From contig CALMPI010000009.1 of the NCBI GenBank assembly GCA_937872175.1, positions 62,001 through 126,000 of the forward strand: a stretch of 64,000 bases of DNA, in the 5' to 3' direction. Within the stretch, counting starts at the first letter, position 1. Each line of letters begins with the position of its first letter. Source of the stretch: an uncultured Flavobacteriales bacterium. Lineage in GTDB: Bacteria > Bacteroidota > Bacteroidia > Flavobacteriales_F > PHOS-HE28. The notes beneath the pieces were generated by a model. That model worked only from the letters and a program-made list of their open reading frames with translations. It ran no database searches and was not told the DNA's origin. This document shows positions 18,016-25,863 of the stretch, one piece after another. The translations under genes and the position numbers were made by a program.

Positions 18016-18023
18016 CGAAGGTC
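18016..18023 (-). promoter_or_regulatory. Probable -7 element of the pirin gene
   Basis: Minus-strand GACCTTCG, the same variant as seen before ribF, 14 bp upstream of the chosen pirin ATG. It supports the shorter pirin start. Confidence 0.4.
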
Positions 18024-18040
18024 GGCGATCCGTTCATCGA

Positions 18041-18075
18041 TGCGCCACGCCGGAGCGTCGTTCAGGTGTGGCGCA
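18041..18075 (-). terminator. Hairpin after the cupredoxin gene
   Basis: TGCGCCAC / GTGGCGCA, a perfect 8-bp stem with a 19-nt loop, 16 bp past the stop of the minus-strand cupredoxin gene and before pirin. It probably separates the two transcription units. Confidence 0.45.
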
Positions 18076-18091
18076 CGGTGAGGCCGGTGCC

Positions 18092-18688
18092 TCAGTGGAC
18101 CACCGTGATGCGCGTGCGCCGGGTCCCATGTGCATCCTCCACCTCCAGCAGGTGGTTCCCCGCAGGCAGGTGTCCGGTCCTGAGGCAGGCCGGCCCGATG
18201 TGTTGCTGCACGGCTTCCAGCAGGATGCGACCGTCCACCCCGCGTAAGCGCACCACGGCCGGGCCGCGGACCACGGGGACGTTCAACACATCATCCGCAG
18301 GAACAGGGTAGGCGCCGACGGGTTCCGCCTGCGGCGCATGCACCGTTGTCGACGGGTTCGGCGCCACCAGCAGCACCCCCTTCATGCCCATGAAGCCGTG
18401 GGGTTCGCAGACGAAGTGGTACGTACCGGCGCTGTCGATGGCGAAGGTGCTGTCCTGACCGAGCATGGTTTGGAAGCCGCCGTTCGGGATGGCGAAGTTG
18501 AGCAGCCAGTCCGCCTCGCTCACCTGCAGCATGTTGTGCATCTGCTGCGTCTGGAACCGCACGCTGTCCCCCACCACCATCACCAGGGTATCGGGCTGGA
18601 AATAGTGGTCGAGCCCGCGGATGAGGTGGGCCGTTTGGGCGTGCGCGACCACGCCGAGCAGCAGGGCGGGGAAGGTCAGGGCACGCAC
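18092..18688 (-). CDS. Secreted cupredoxin (plastocyanin/azurin-like) with T9SS sorting tail
   Basis: A 198-residue protein: signal peptide at about 1-17 (ending AHAQ), a cupredoxin domain at about 20-110, then a C-terminal T9SS type A-like tail (VGAYPVPADDVLNV ... GRILLEAVQQ ... LPAGNHLLEVED). The copper ligands are visible: His in QMHNML, and the Cys-His-Met cluster in FVCEPHGFMGMKG. The domain would carry electrons or copper at the cell surface or outside the cell. It faces gene G divergently across a 77-bp gap. No cytochrome partner is adjacent, so the redox partner is unknown. Confidence 0.85.
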   Translation of the reverse strand: MRALTFPALLLGVVAHAQTAHLIRGLDHYFQPDTLVMVVGDSVRFQTQQMHNMLQVSEADWLLNFAIPNGGFQTMLGQDSTFAIDSAGTYHFVCEPHGFMGMKGVLLVAPNPSTTVHAPQAEPVGAYPVPADDVLNVPVVRGPAVVRLRGVDGRILLEAVQQHIGPACLRTGHLPAGNHLLEVEDAHGTRRTRITVVH

Positions 18689-18716
18689 GGTGCAAAGGAA
18701 CAGCGGGGCGAAAGGT

Positions 18717-18747
18717 TTGGTGCATCCGGCCGCGGGAGCTAGGTTTG
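18717..18747 (+). promoter_or_regulatory. Promoter of gene G (TTG-N20-TAGGTTTG)
   Basis: TTG at 18717-18719 and TAGGTTTG at 18740-18747, separated by 20 bp, match the Bacteroidota primary sigma consensus (TTG, then TAnnTTTG). The ATG of gene G follows 18 bp later. Confidence 0.7.
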
Positions 18748-18765
18748 TCGACTTCTTTCGATACC

Positions 18766-20484
18766 ATGAAGCACACGCTCCTCCTTGCCCTCGCGCTTTC
18801 GCCCGCCCTGGCCCTGGCCCAGCCCCAGATGAACAACGCCGGCTTCGAGACCTGGCAGAACCTGGGCACGGGCACCGAGGAGCCTACGGACTGGAGCTCG
18901 ATCAAGACGGCTGATCAGCTCGGAACTTTCGCTCCACAGGTGTGCTGGCGAAGCGCTGACTTTCATACTGGGAGCTTCTCAGTTCGGTTAAGGACTGAGT
19001 CGGCGCTCGGCGGAATCGCGGCGAACGGAACACTGACCTGCGGGCGCGTCCATGCCGATTTCAACCCCGCAAACGGCTACGTTTTCACCGATGCGGCGGA
19101 CGCGCAGTGGAACCAGACCATGACCAGCCGGCCGGACAGCCTGGTGGGCTGGTTCAAGGCAACCCCACAGCCTGGGGACAAGGGAAAGGTGGAGGCGATC
19201 CTGCACATCAGTAATGGTCAACTACCTGCGGGTAGCACATTCCCGAACTGGATAAGCCGAGCACGATGGGTCGCTCCTACGAGCACGGTCGGAGTTTGGA
19301 CCCGATTCAGCGTGCCGTTCACCTATTACAACGGCGGCACGCCGAGCCATATCCTGATGGTCCTGACGAGCGGCGACAGTACGGTCACCCAAGTTGGAAG
19401 CGAGAGCCTGTACGACGACATCGCACTGATCTACAACGTGACACCCACGCCCAGTGTGAACAGCGTGGCGCTGAACGGGACGGATCCGGCGCTGATCACG
19501 GTGAACTACAGCACGGGTGGCGTGCCCACCACGAGCACGCTCTTCACGGCGCAGTTGAGCGACGCCAACGGCAGCTTCGCCAGTCCGGTGAACATCGGCT
19601 TCATCGGCAGCACCTCCGCGACGGGCGCGATCAGCTGCAGCATCCCGGGCAACACGCCGCCGGGAGCGGGGTACAGGATCCGGGTCACCACCCCGAGCGC
19701 GTTCTATGCCCCGGTGAGCGTGCCCTTCACGATCACCGGCAGCGCCGTGGTGCGCGTGGCGGCCAAGGTCTTCCTCGACGGTCCGTACGTGAGCGGCACC
19801 CAATTGATGAACGACAACCTGCGCAATCTGGGCATCATCCCCTCCGTGGAGCCCTACACGGGCATCGGCTACGCGCATGCGGGCGGTGGAGGGGAAAGCA
19901 CCACGGCCCCGGTCCTGGCCGTCACCGGCAACAACGCCATCGTGGACTGGGTGGTGCTGGAGCTGCGCGACAAGAACAACAGCGCCACGGTGCTGCGCAC
20001 GCGCAGTGCGCTGGTGCAGCGTGATGGCGATGTGGTGGACGTGGACGGTGTGTCCAGCGTGCCCTTCACGGTGGCCGCGGACAATTACTTCGTGGCGGTG
20101 CGCCACCGCAACCACCTGGGGTGCATGACGGCCACCAGCATCGCGTTGAGCGGTACGGCGGCCGCGGTGGACTTCACGAACAACGCCACGGCCACCTTCG
20201 GCACCAACGCCCGGCGGGTGAACGGTGCGCGCAGCACGCTGTGGACGGGCAATGCCCGGCGCGACAACGTGGTGAAGTACACGGGCAGCAACAACGACCG
20301 CGATGTGATCCTCACCGCCATCGGTGGCACGGTGCCCACGGCCACGGCGGCGGGCTATCGCATTGAGGATGTGAACCTGGACGGTACCACCAAGTACGCC
20401 GGTGGCGCGAACGACCGCGACCTCATCCTGCAGGTGATCGGTGGCACGGTGCCCACGGCCACGAAGCTGGAGCAGCTGCCGTAG
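18766..20484 (+). CDS. Secreted protein G: PCMD-like head, Ig-like domain and shared QLP module
   Basis: A 572-residue protein with a signal peptide ending LALAQ. Residues about 20-225 begin with NNAGFETWQN and resemble the PCMD-type putative carbohydrate domain (jelly-roll) found in Bacteroidota. Residues about 230-325 look like an Ig-like or gliding-associated domain. Residues about 328-572 are the C-terminal module shared with genes A-F and H (LMNDNLRNLGIIPSVEPYTG, AIVDWVVLELRD, VAVRHRNHLGCMTA, two NDRD loops, LEQLP end). The ATG at 18766 fits both the signal peptide and the upstream promoter. It is not part of the A-F chain, being separated from it by pirin and the cupredoxin gene. Confidence 0.85.
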   Translation: MKHTLLLALALSPALALAQPQMNNAGFETWQNLGTGTEEPTDWSSIKTADQLGTFAPQVCWRSADFHTGSFSVRLRTESALGGIAANGTLTCGRVHADFNPANGYVFTDAADAQWNQTMTSRPDSLVGWFKATPQPGDKGKVEAILHISNGQLPAGSTFPNWISRARWVAPTSTVGVWTRFSVPFTYYNGGTPSHILMVLTSGDSTVTQVGSESLYDDIALIYNVTPTPSVNSVALNGTDPALITVNYSTGGVPTTSTLFTAQLSDANGSFASPVNIGFIGSTSATGAISCSIPGNTPPGAGYRIRVTTPSAFYAPVSVPFTITGSAVVRVAAKVFLDGPYVSGTQLMNDNLRNLGIIPSVEPYTGIGYAHAGGGGESTTAPVLAVTGNNAIVDWVVLELRDKNNSATVLRTRSALVQRDGDVVDVDGVSSVPFTVAADNYFVAVRHRNHLGCMTATSIALSGTAAAVDFTNNATATFGTNARRVNGARSTLWTGNARRDNVVKYTGSNNDRDVILTAIGGTVPTATAAGYRIEDVNLDGTTKYAGGANDRDLILQVIGGTVPTATKLEQLP

Positions 20485-20496
20485 CCGGGCGGACGC

Positions 20497-21462
20497 TCAG
20501 TGCTGGAGCGGCCGCTTCTTGATCATGCCGCCGCGGGTGTCCTTCACGGGGCTCATCACCACGAAGGCGTTGGGATCGATCTTCTCGATCTCGGTGAGGA
20601 TCTTGCTCAGCTCCAGGCGGGTGATCACGCAGTAGATGATCTCCGTGTCGAAGCTTTGACCGTTCTTGCCGAAGCCGCGCCGGCCCGTGTAGACCGTGAG
20701 GCCACGGCCCATCACCGTGCCGATCATGTGGCGCAGCTCCTCGTGGTGCGGGCTGATGATGGTGAGGCCGGTGTACTCCTCGATGCCCTCGATCACGAAG
20801 TCCACCGTCTTGCTCGCGGCGAGGTAGGTCACCATGGCGTACAGGGCGGTCTCCACTCCCAGCAGCCAGGCGGCCACGCCGAAGATGACCAGGTTGATCA
20901 CCATGATGATGTCGCCGATGGTGGTGCCGAGCTTCCGGCTGAGCGCCAGGGCGAGCACTTCGGTGCCATCGATCACCGAGCCGCCGCGCACGGCCAGCCC
21001 GATGCCGGCACCGAGGAAGAAGCCGCCGAACACGGCCACCAGCAGCTTGTCGTGCGTCACGTCGGGGAAGTGCACCGTGGCGGTGACCAGGGCCAGGCCC
21101 GCGATGGCGGCCATCGTCTTCAGGGCGAACTCACGACCGATGGTGCGATAGGCCACCACCATGAACGGCGCGTTCACCACCACGAGCAGCAGGGCCAGCG
21201 GCAGGCCGGTGAGGTTCACGGCGAGCAGGGCGATGCCGGTGGCGCCGCCGTCGATGAAGGCGTTGGGGATCAGGAAGCCCTCCAGGCCGAAGGCGGCGCT
21301 GAAGATCCCGAGCGTCATGAAGAGCACGTCCTTCACGCGGCGGCGGAAGGCCACACGCAGGGCGTGCAGGCGGCGCGCCCTGCGGTAGCGGCTCCGCTCG
21401 CTGCCCACGCTGGAGGGCACGGGCAGCTGGCGGATCAGGGCGTGGCGCGGGGACGACTTCAC
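20497..21462 (-). CDS. YitT family membrane protein (DUF161 + DUF2179)
   Basis: A 321-residue protein: a basic N-terminus, then five or six membrane segments in about 45-215 (LGIFSAAFGLEGFLIPNAFIDGG, ALLLVVVNAPFMVVAY, LLVAVFGGFFLGAGIGLAV, IIMVINLVIFGVAAWLLG), then a C-terminal soluble DUF2179 domain (GLTVYTGRRGF, IIYCVITRLELSKI, DPNAFVVMSPVKDTRGG). The family is widespread, with no settled function. The start is taken as GTG at 21462, which overlaps the Ppx stop as GTGA. The first internal ATG would cut into the first membrane segment. Confidence 0.85.
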   Translation of the reverse strand: MKSSPRHALIRQLPVPSSVGSERSRYRRARRLHALRVAFRRRVKDVLFMTLGIFSAAFGLEGFLIPNAFIDGGATGIALLAVNLTGLPLALLLVVVNAPFMVVAYRTIGREFALKTMAAIAGLALVTATVHFPDVTHDKLLVAVFGGFFLGAGIGLAVRGGSVIDGTEVLALALSRKLGTTIGDIIMVINLVIFGVAAWLLGVETALYAMVTYLAASKTVDFVIEGIEEYTGLTIISPHHEELRHMIGTVMGRGLTVYTGRRGFGKNGQSFDTEIIYCVITRLELSKILTEIEKIDPNAFVVMSPVKDTRGGMIKKRPLQH

Positions 21463-22403
21463 GGCACAAAAGGTAGTCCGTTCAGCACTCGCCAGGCGGC
21501 CCCCTCCTTCAGGGCGTAGCGGCTCCACGCGAGCTGGCGGATGCCGCCGGCGGTCAGCACGCGGTCGATCGCCACCAGGCCATAGGCGATGTGGTCCACG
21601 CGGTGCGCGGGAAGACCGGGCGCCCGGCTGCGTGCGTCGCGGTCCATGCGCATCAACCCGTCCTTCAGCTGCGCGAAGGCCAGGTCGTCGAAGCCGAGGG
21701 TGAGCGCCCCCTCTGGCAGTGTGCCACCCCGGGTCCGGGCGATCATGGTGGCCAGGCTGTCGAAGCTGCCTGCGCTGCCGACCAGGACATGCGGCTCGTG
21801 GCGCTCGATGACGGCCCACAGCGGTTCCAGCCGGTCGTCGAGATGGGCGGACAGGCGCAGCTCCTCCTCCAGGGTGGGCGGCTCGCTGAAGGGCACACGT
21901 GAACGCAGGCGGGTGACGCCCAGTTCGAAGCTTCGTTTCCACATCAGGGCATGGCGCGTGGCCAGGATGAACTCGATGCTGCCGCCGCCGATGTCCATCA
22001 CCAGCATGGGCCGGTCGGTGAAGGGGACGGCCAGACGCACCCCGTCCAGGATCAGCTCCGCCTCGGTATCGCCGTCCACGACCTCCACGGTGAGGGCGAA
22101 GGCGGCATGAGCACGGCGCAGGAACTCACCGCGGTCGCGGGCGTTCCGGAGCGCGGAGGTGCCGATGGCCGACATGCGCTCCACACCGAGGTCGCGCGCG
22201 GTCGTCAGATGCGCACGCAGGGCGTCCAGCCCGCGTTCCATCGCATCCTCGGCAAGGGAGCCGTCCTCGATCCCACGGCCCAGGAACACGGGCAGTTCGG
22301 CGGAGCGCAGCACGTTCAGGCCACCCTTCGGCGCATGTGCGGCCACCAGCAGGTTGAAGGTGTTGGTGCCCAGGTCGAGCACCGCGATGGGCGGGTCGCT
22401 CAT
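21459..22403 (-). CDS. Ppx/GppA family phosphatase
   Basis: A 314-residue protein of the ASKHA fold: phosphate-1 motif VLDLGTNTFNLLVA at the N-terminus, TSALRNARDRGEF near 105, phosphate-2 motif MDIGGGSIEFIL near 145, and GSAGSFDSLA near 215. Family enzymes remove phosphate from polyphosphate ends or from pppGpp. At this length it is a one-module form without the C-terminal HD-like part of long Ppx proteins. It overlaps the YitT gene downstream by GTGA, so the two are probably co-expressed. An octamer repeat array lies immediately upstream. Confidence 0.9.
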   Translation of the reverse strand: MSDPPIAVLDLGTNTFNLLVAAHAPKGGLNVLRSAELPVFLGRGIEDGSLAEDAMERGLDALRAHLTTARDLGVERMSAIGTSALRNARDRGEFLRRAHAAFALTVEVVDGDTEAELILDGVRLAVPFTDRPMLVMDIGGGSIEFILATRHALMWKRSFELGVTRLRSRVPFSEPPTLEEELRLSAHLDDRLEPLWAVIERHEPHVLVGSAGSFDSLATMIARTRGGTLPEGALTLGFDDLAFAQLKDGLMRMDRDARSRAPGLPAHRVDHIAYGLVAIDRVLTAGGIRQLAWSRYALKEGAAWRVLNGLPFVP

Positions 22404-22411
22404 GTCACGCG

Positions 22412-22457
22412 CATGGGCATATGCTCACATGGACACATGCTCACATGGGCACATGGG
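22412..22457. repeat. Period-8 CATG octamer array, locus 1
   Basis: On the minus strand the sequence reads as consecutive octamers CATGTGCC, CATGTGAG, CATGTGTC, CATGTGAG, CATATGCC. It fills the gap between the ABC permease stop and the Ppx start. A second array with the same period and CATGTG core lies at 34028-34080. Confidence 0.8.
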
Positions 22458-23780
22458 CTAGCCCTTGTAGAACATCCAGCGGCCCATCTCGCGCCAGCTC
22501 ACCTTCTTGCCGTACATGAGGATGCCGGTGCGGTAGATGCGGCCGGCGAGCCAGGTGGTGAACAGGAAGGTGCCCACCAGCAGCACCATGCTGAGGATGA
22601 GCTGCCAGGGGGTCTCGAGCACGCTGCCCATGGCCACACGCACCATCATCACCACGGGACTGGTGAAGGGGATGATGGAGCCCCAGAACACCAGCGGGCT
22701 GCCGGGGTTGGTGATGGCCATCTGCGCGATGAAGATGGCCACGATCATGGGCAGGGTCACGGGGAACATGAACTGCTGCGTGTCGGTCTCGCTGTCCACC
22801 GCGCTGCCCACGGCGGCGAAGAGGGAGCTGTAGAGCAGGTATCCGGCCAGGAAGTAGAAGACGAACATGCCCAGCACGAAGGGGATGTTGAGGCGGCTGA
22901 CCACCTCCATCACCTTGTTGCGGTCGGGGGCCTGGGCGCCGGCCTCCTTCATCAGTTCGGCCTGCAGTTCGCCGGTCATCTGCTGTTCGGCCAGCACTTC
23001 GCGCGGGTCCAGGCGGTCCTTCATCAGCAGGGCGGTGCCGGCGGTCATCAGGGTGGCGGTGAGGGCGATCCAGATGGTGAACTGGGCCAGGCCCACCAGC
23101 GCGATGCCGATGATCTTGCCCATCATCAGCTGGAAGGGCTTCACGCTGCTGATGAGCACCTCCACGATGCGGTTGCTCTTCTCCTCCAGCACGCCGCGCA
23201 TCACCTGCACGGCATAGAGGAAGACGAAGAAGAACATGATGTAGCCGAACCCGAAGCCCACGGCGGCCAGCACCTGCTCGTAGCTCTCCTCACCGGCCTT
23301 GTCGATGTCGAAGAGCTGCACGTTCAGCGCGGTCTTGATGCGGGCGTAGGTGTCGGGGTCCACCTGGTTCACGCGAAGCTTCTCCCGTTCCAACGTGCGC
23401 TCCAGTTCGCTCTGCACCGTGCGCTGCACGTTCATGCTGGGCAGGTCCTTGTAGAAGAGCTGGATGGTGTTGGTCTCCAGGATGGCCTCGTTCACGTCGA
23501 CCATCAGCGTGTAGGGCGAGGCTTTGAAGGCCGAGTCGCCCAGTTCGTCGTACGCATAGAAGAAGCGCACCTTGTCGGTGTCGCGCAGCTTGCCGGTCAC
23601 CACGTGTGGCTTGTCCACCACCAGCACCAGGTGCTCGTCGCTCTCCTGCATGCCCAGATAGACCAGGCCCACCATGGTGCCGGCGATCAGCAGCGGACCC
23701 AGGATGGTCATGATCAGGAAGCTCGGTTTCCGCACGCGGGTGATGAACTCGCGCCGGATGATGAGGAGGATCTTGTTCAT
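22458..23780 (-). CDS. ABC-2 type exporter permease (NatB-like)
   Basis: A 440-residue permease. It has an N-terminal membrane segment (FLIMTILGPLLIAGTMVGLVYLG), a large extracytoplasmic region at about 50-180, and then about five membrane segments in the C-terminal half, including GFGYIMFFFVFLYAVQVMRGV followed by EEKSNRIVEVLISSVKP, typical of NatB/ABC-2 permeases. It pairs with the ATPase gene 13 bp upstream on the same strand. Homologues export sodium, drugs or peptides; the substrate here is unknown. Confidence 0.88.
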   Translation of the reverse strand: MNKILLIIRREFITRVRKPSFLIMTILGPLLIAGTMVGLVYLGMQESDEHLVLVVDKPHVVTGKLRDTDKVRFFYAYDELGDSAFKASPYTLMVDVNEAILETNTIQLFYKDLPSMNVQRTVQSELERTLEREKLRVNQVDPDTYARIKTALNVQLFDIDKAGEESYEQVLAAVGFGFGYIMFFFVFLYAVQVMRGVLEEKSNRIVEVLISSVKPFQLMMGKIIGIALVGLAQFTIWIALTATLMTAGTALLMKDRLDPREVLAEQQMTGELQAELMKEAGAQAPDRNKVMEVVSRLNIPFVLGMFVFYFLAGYLLYSSLFAAVGSAVDSETDTQQFMFPVTLPMIVAIFIAQMAITNPGSPLVFWGSIIPFTSPVVMMVRVAMGSVLETPWQLILSMVLLVGTFLFTTWLAGRIYRTGILMYGKKVSWREMGRWMFYKG

Positions 23781-23793
23781 GGCGTGGGGCGGT

Positions 23794-24729
23794 TCATTCG
23801 GTCATGTCGGCGGGCACGGCACCATGGGCGTGCACGGCGCGGATGAACACGTCGTGCATGCGCGGGATCTCCTCCTGCACGCCGTGCACCTCCACGGCGG
23901 GCAGCAGCTGGCGGAGGACGTGGTTCACGGTGGAGTCGTGCAGCAGGCGCACACGGGCGGTGCTGTATTCCTCGCCCTCGGTGTGCTCCAGCAGTTCGCC
24001 GGTGAAGGAGAGGGCGTTGGCGAAGGCGACCTTGTTGCCGGTGTGCTCGATCCGGTAGGTGCGGGTGGCGAACTGCCGCCGGATGTCGCGCACGCGGCCG
24101 TCCAGCACCTTGCGGCTGCGGTCGATGAGGGCGATGTGGTCGCAGAGCTCCTCCACGCTGCCCATGTTGTGGGTGCTCAGCATCACGGTGGTGCCCTCGC
24201 TGCGCAGCCGCAGGATCTCCTGGCGGACGAGCTCGGCGTTGATGGGGTCGAAACCGCTGAAGGGCTCGTCGAGGATGAGGAGCTTGGGCGCGTGAAGCAC
24301 GGTGCTCACGAACTGCACCTTCTGCGCCATGCCCTTGCTGAGCTCCTCCACCTTCTTGTTCCACCAGGCGGTCATCTCCCAGCGCTCGAACCATTCCTTG
24401 AGCCGCTTTCGGGCCTCGGCCTTGTGCAGGCCTTTGAGCTGGGCGAGGTAGAGGGCCTGTTCGCCCACCTTCATCTTCTTGTACAGGCCGCGCTCCTCGG
24501 GCAGGTAGCCGATGTGGGCCACATCCGCCTGGGTCATGGGCCGGCCTTCCAACAGCACCTGCCCCGAATCCGGTGCGGTGATGCGGGTGATGATGCGGAT
24601 GAGCGAGGTCTTGCCCGCTCCATTGGGGCCCAGCAATCCGAAGATGCCGCCGGCGGGCACGGTGAGGGAGACGTCGTCCAGCGCGGTGTGGGCGCCGTAG
24701 CGTTTCACGATGTGCTCACAGGTCAGCAT
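23794..24729 (-). CDS. ABC transporter ATP-binding protein (NatA-like)
   Basis: A 311-residue ATPase with Walker A LGPNGAGKTSL, Q-loop region YLPEERGLYKKM, signature LSKGMAQK, Walker B LLILDEPFSGFDP and H-loop STHNM. The DUF4162-like C-terminal domain (about 220-310) is typical of NatA-type exporters. It energises the adjacent permease. A minus-strand TATCTTCG box at 24766-24759 lies 29 bp before the ATG, and no other gene separates the pair, so they form a two-gene operon. Confidence 0.93.
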   Translation of the reverse strand: MLTCEHIVKRYGAHTALDDVSLTVPAGGIFGLLGPNGAGKTSLIRIITRITAPDSGQVLLEGRPMTQADVAHIGYLPEERGLYKKMKVGEQALYLAQLKGLHKAEARKRLKEWFERWEMTAWWNKKVEELSKGMAQKVQFVSTVLHAPKLLILDEPFSGFDPINAELVRQEILRLRSEGTTVMLSTHNMGSVEELCDHIALIDRSRKVLDGRVRDIRRQFATRTYRIEHTGNKVAFANALSFTGELLEHTEGEEYSTARVRLLHDSTVNHVLRQLLPAVEVHGVQEEIPRMHDVFIRAVHAHGAVPADMTE

Positions 24730-24758
24730 GGGTCGTGCGCCGGGGTTGGGTGCGGCGA

Positions 24759-24766
24759 CGAAGATA
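24759..24766 (-). promoter_or_regulatory. Probable -7 element of the ABC exporter operon
   Basis: Minus-strand TATCTTCG, one base from TAnnTTTG, 29 bp upstream of the ATPase ATG. Confidence 0.45.
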
Positions 24767-24822
24767 GCCGGGCCGTTCAGCGCGGACCGGGCGGCCCATG
24801 GAGGCGGGCGGCCGCTCGTGGA

Positions 24823-25818
24823 TCAGGTGGTGGCCATGGCGCGGCGCAGTTCGCGCATGGTGAGCATGCGCTGTTGCACCGGGTCCCACACCTTCAGCCG
24901 CAGGCACTTCACCACGTCCCACGGCCAGAGACTGGTGGTCTTGGCGTGCTGCAGCTCGGGGATCGCGGCATGCACCTCGGGTAGGCGGTAGAAGGGGATG
25001 CGCGGGTTGAGGTGGTGGATGTGGTGGTAGCCGATGTTGGCCAGGAACCAGCGCATCACGGGGCTCATCTTCATGTGGCTGCTGCTGTCCAGCGCGGCGC
25101 TGGCGTAGGTCCAGCCCTCCTTGTCGGCGAAGGTGACGCCCGGGAAATTATGCTGGGCGTAGAACAGGTAGGCGCCCAGGCTCAGCACCAGCAGGAAGGG
25201 GAGCATGAAGCCGAAGAGGAAGCCGCTCCAGCCGGTGAAGAGCACCAGCACCACGGCGAAGGCCACATGCAGGATCAGCGCGATGATGCTGTCCCAGTGG
25301 CGGCCCGTGTTGTTCACCAGGCTGCGGATGCACATGCCGTAGAGGAACATGAAGATGTAGCCGAAGGCGATGGTGAGCGGATGCCGGATGAAGAGGTAGA
25401 CGCGCTGCTCGAACTTCGAGCTCGACAGGAACTTCTCGGTGGTGACCACCGGGTAGCTTCCGATGCTGCTCGTGTACAGCTTGCTGTTGTGCGCGTGGTG
25501 GTAGTTGTGGCTGCGCTCCCAGATGCTCACCGGGGCGAGCATGAACAGGCCGAAGAGGGTGAAGAAGCCTTTGGCCAGGTGGGACTTCTGCAGGATGGCG
25601 TGGTGCAGGTAGTCGTGGTAGATCACGAACATCCGGCCGAGGGTGAGGGCCACCAGCAGGCTGCCGAGCGCCCGGCTCCACCAGGGGTCGGTGCCGAACA
25701 CCACTGTGTAGCCCGCGGCCAGCACCACCAGGCTCGTGAACACATGCCACCAACTCTTCCACCGGATCTCGTGTGCGAAGGGGCGGGTGGCCAGGATGAG
25801 GTCCTTTCCGTCGCGCAT
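24823..25818 (-). CDS. Fatty acid desaturase family protein
   Basis: A 331-residue integral membrane di-iron protein. The three histidine clusters are present: HDYLHH near residue 68, HNYHHAH near 104 and HHIHHLNP near 267. Four hydrophobic segments lie between and around them (VVLAAGYTVVFG, LFGLFMLAPVSI, FAVVLVLFTGWSGFLFGF). It would insert a double bond into lipid acyl chains, or hydroxylate or cleave a lipid-like or carotenoid substrate. A TATTTTTG promoter box ends 5 bp before the ATG. The next gene upstream on the same strand is a lipid acyltransferase. Confidence 0.9.
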   Translation of the reverse strand: MRDGKDLILATRPFAHEIRWKSWWHVFTSLVVLAAGYTVVFGTDPWWSRALGSLLVALTLGRMFVIYHDYLHHAILQKSHLAKGFFTLFGLFMLAPVSIWERSHNYHHAHNSKLYTSSIGSYPVVTTEKFLSSSKFEQRVYLFIRHPLTIAFGYIFMFLYGMCIRSLVNNTGRHWDSIIALILHVAFAVVLVLFTGWSGFLFGFMLPFLLVLSLGAYLFYAQHNFPGVTFADKEGWTYASAALDSSSHMKMSPVMRWFLANIGYHHIHHLNPRIPFYRLPEVHAAIPELQHAKTTSLWPWDVVKCLRLKVWDPVQQRMLTMRELRRAMATT

Positions 25819-25823
25819 GGGAA

Positions 25824-25831
25824 CAAAAATA
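25824..25831 (-). promoter_or_regulatory. -7 element of the desaturase gene, very close to the ATG
   Basis: Minus-strand TATTTTTG is a perfect match to TAnnTTTG and ends only 5 bp before the start codon. The transcript could therefore begin at or near the ATG (leaderless). Confidence 0.6.
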
Positions 25832-25863
25832 GCCCTCGCGCACGAGTTGCCGTCAGCCTTTCG

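Noticed and set aside
6647-20484. Prophage or integrative element containing the paralogous array
   Set aside because: No integrase, transposase, att-like direct repeats or tRNA boundary was seen; duplication within the chromosome is simpler.
22412-22457. Operator or CRISPR-like repeat for the ABC exporter
   Set aside because: The period-8 units are too short and degenerate for CRISPR, and a second array lies in an unrelated operon, so a specific operator for this exporter is not supported.
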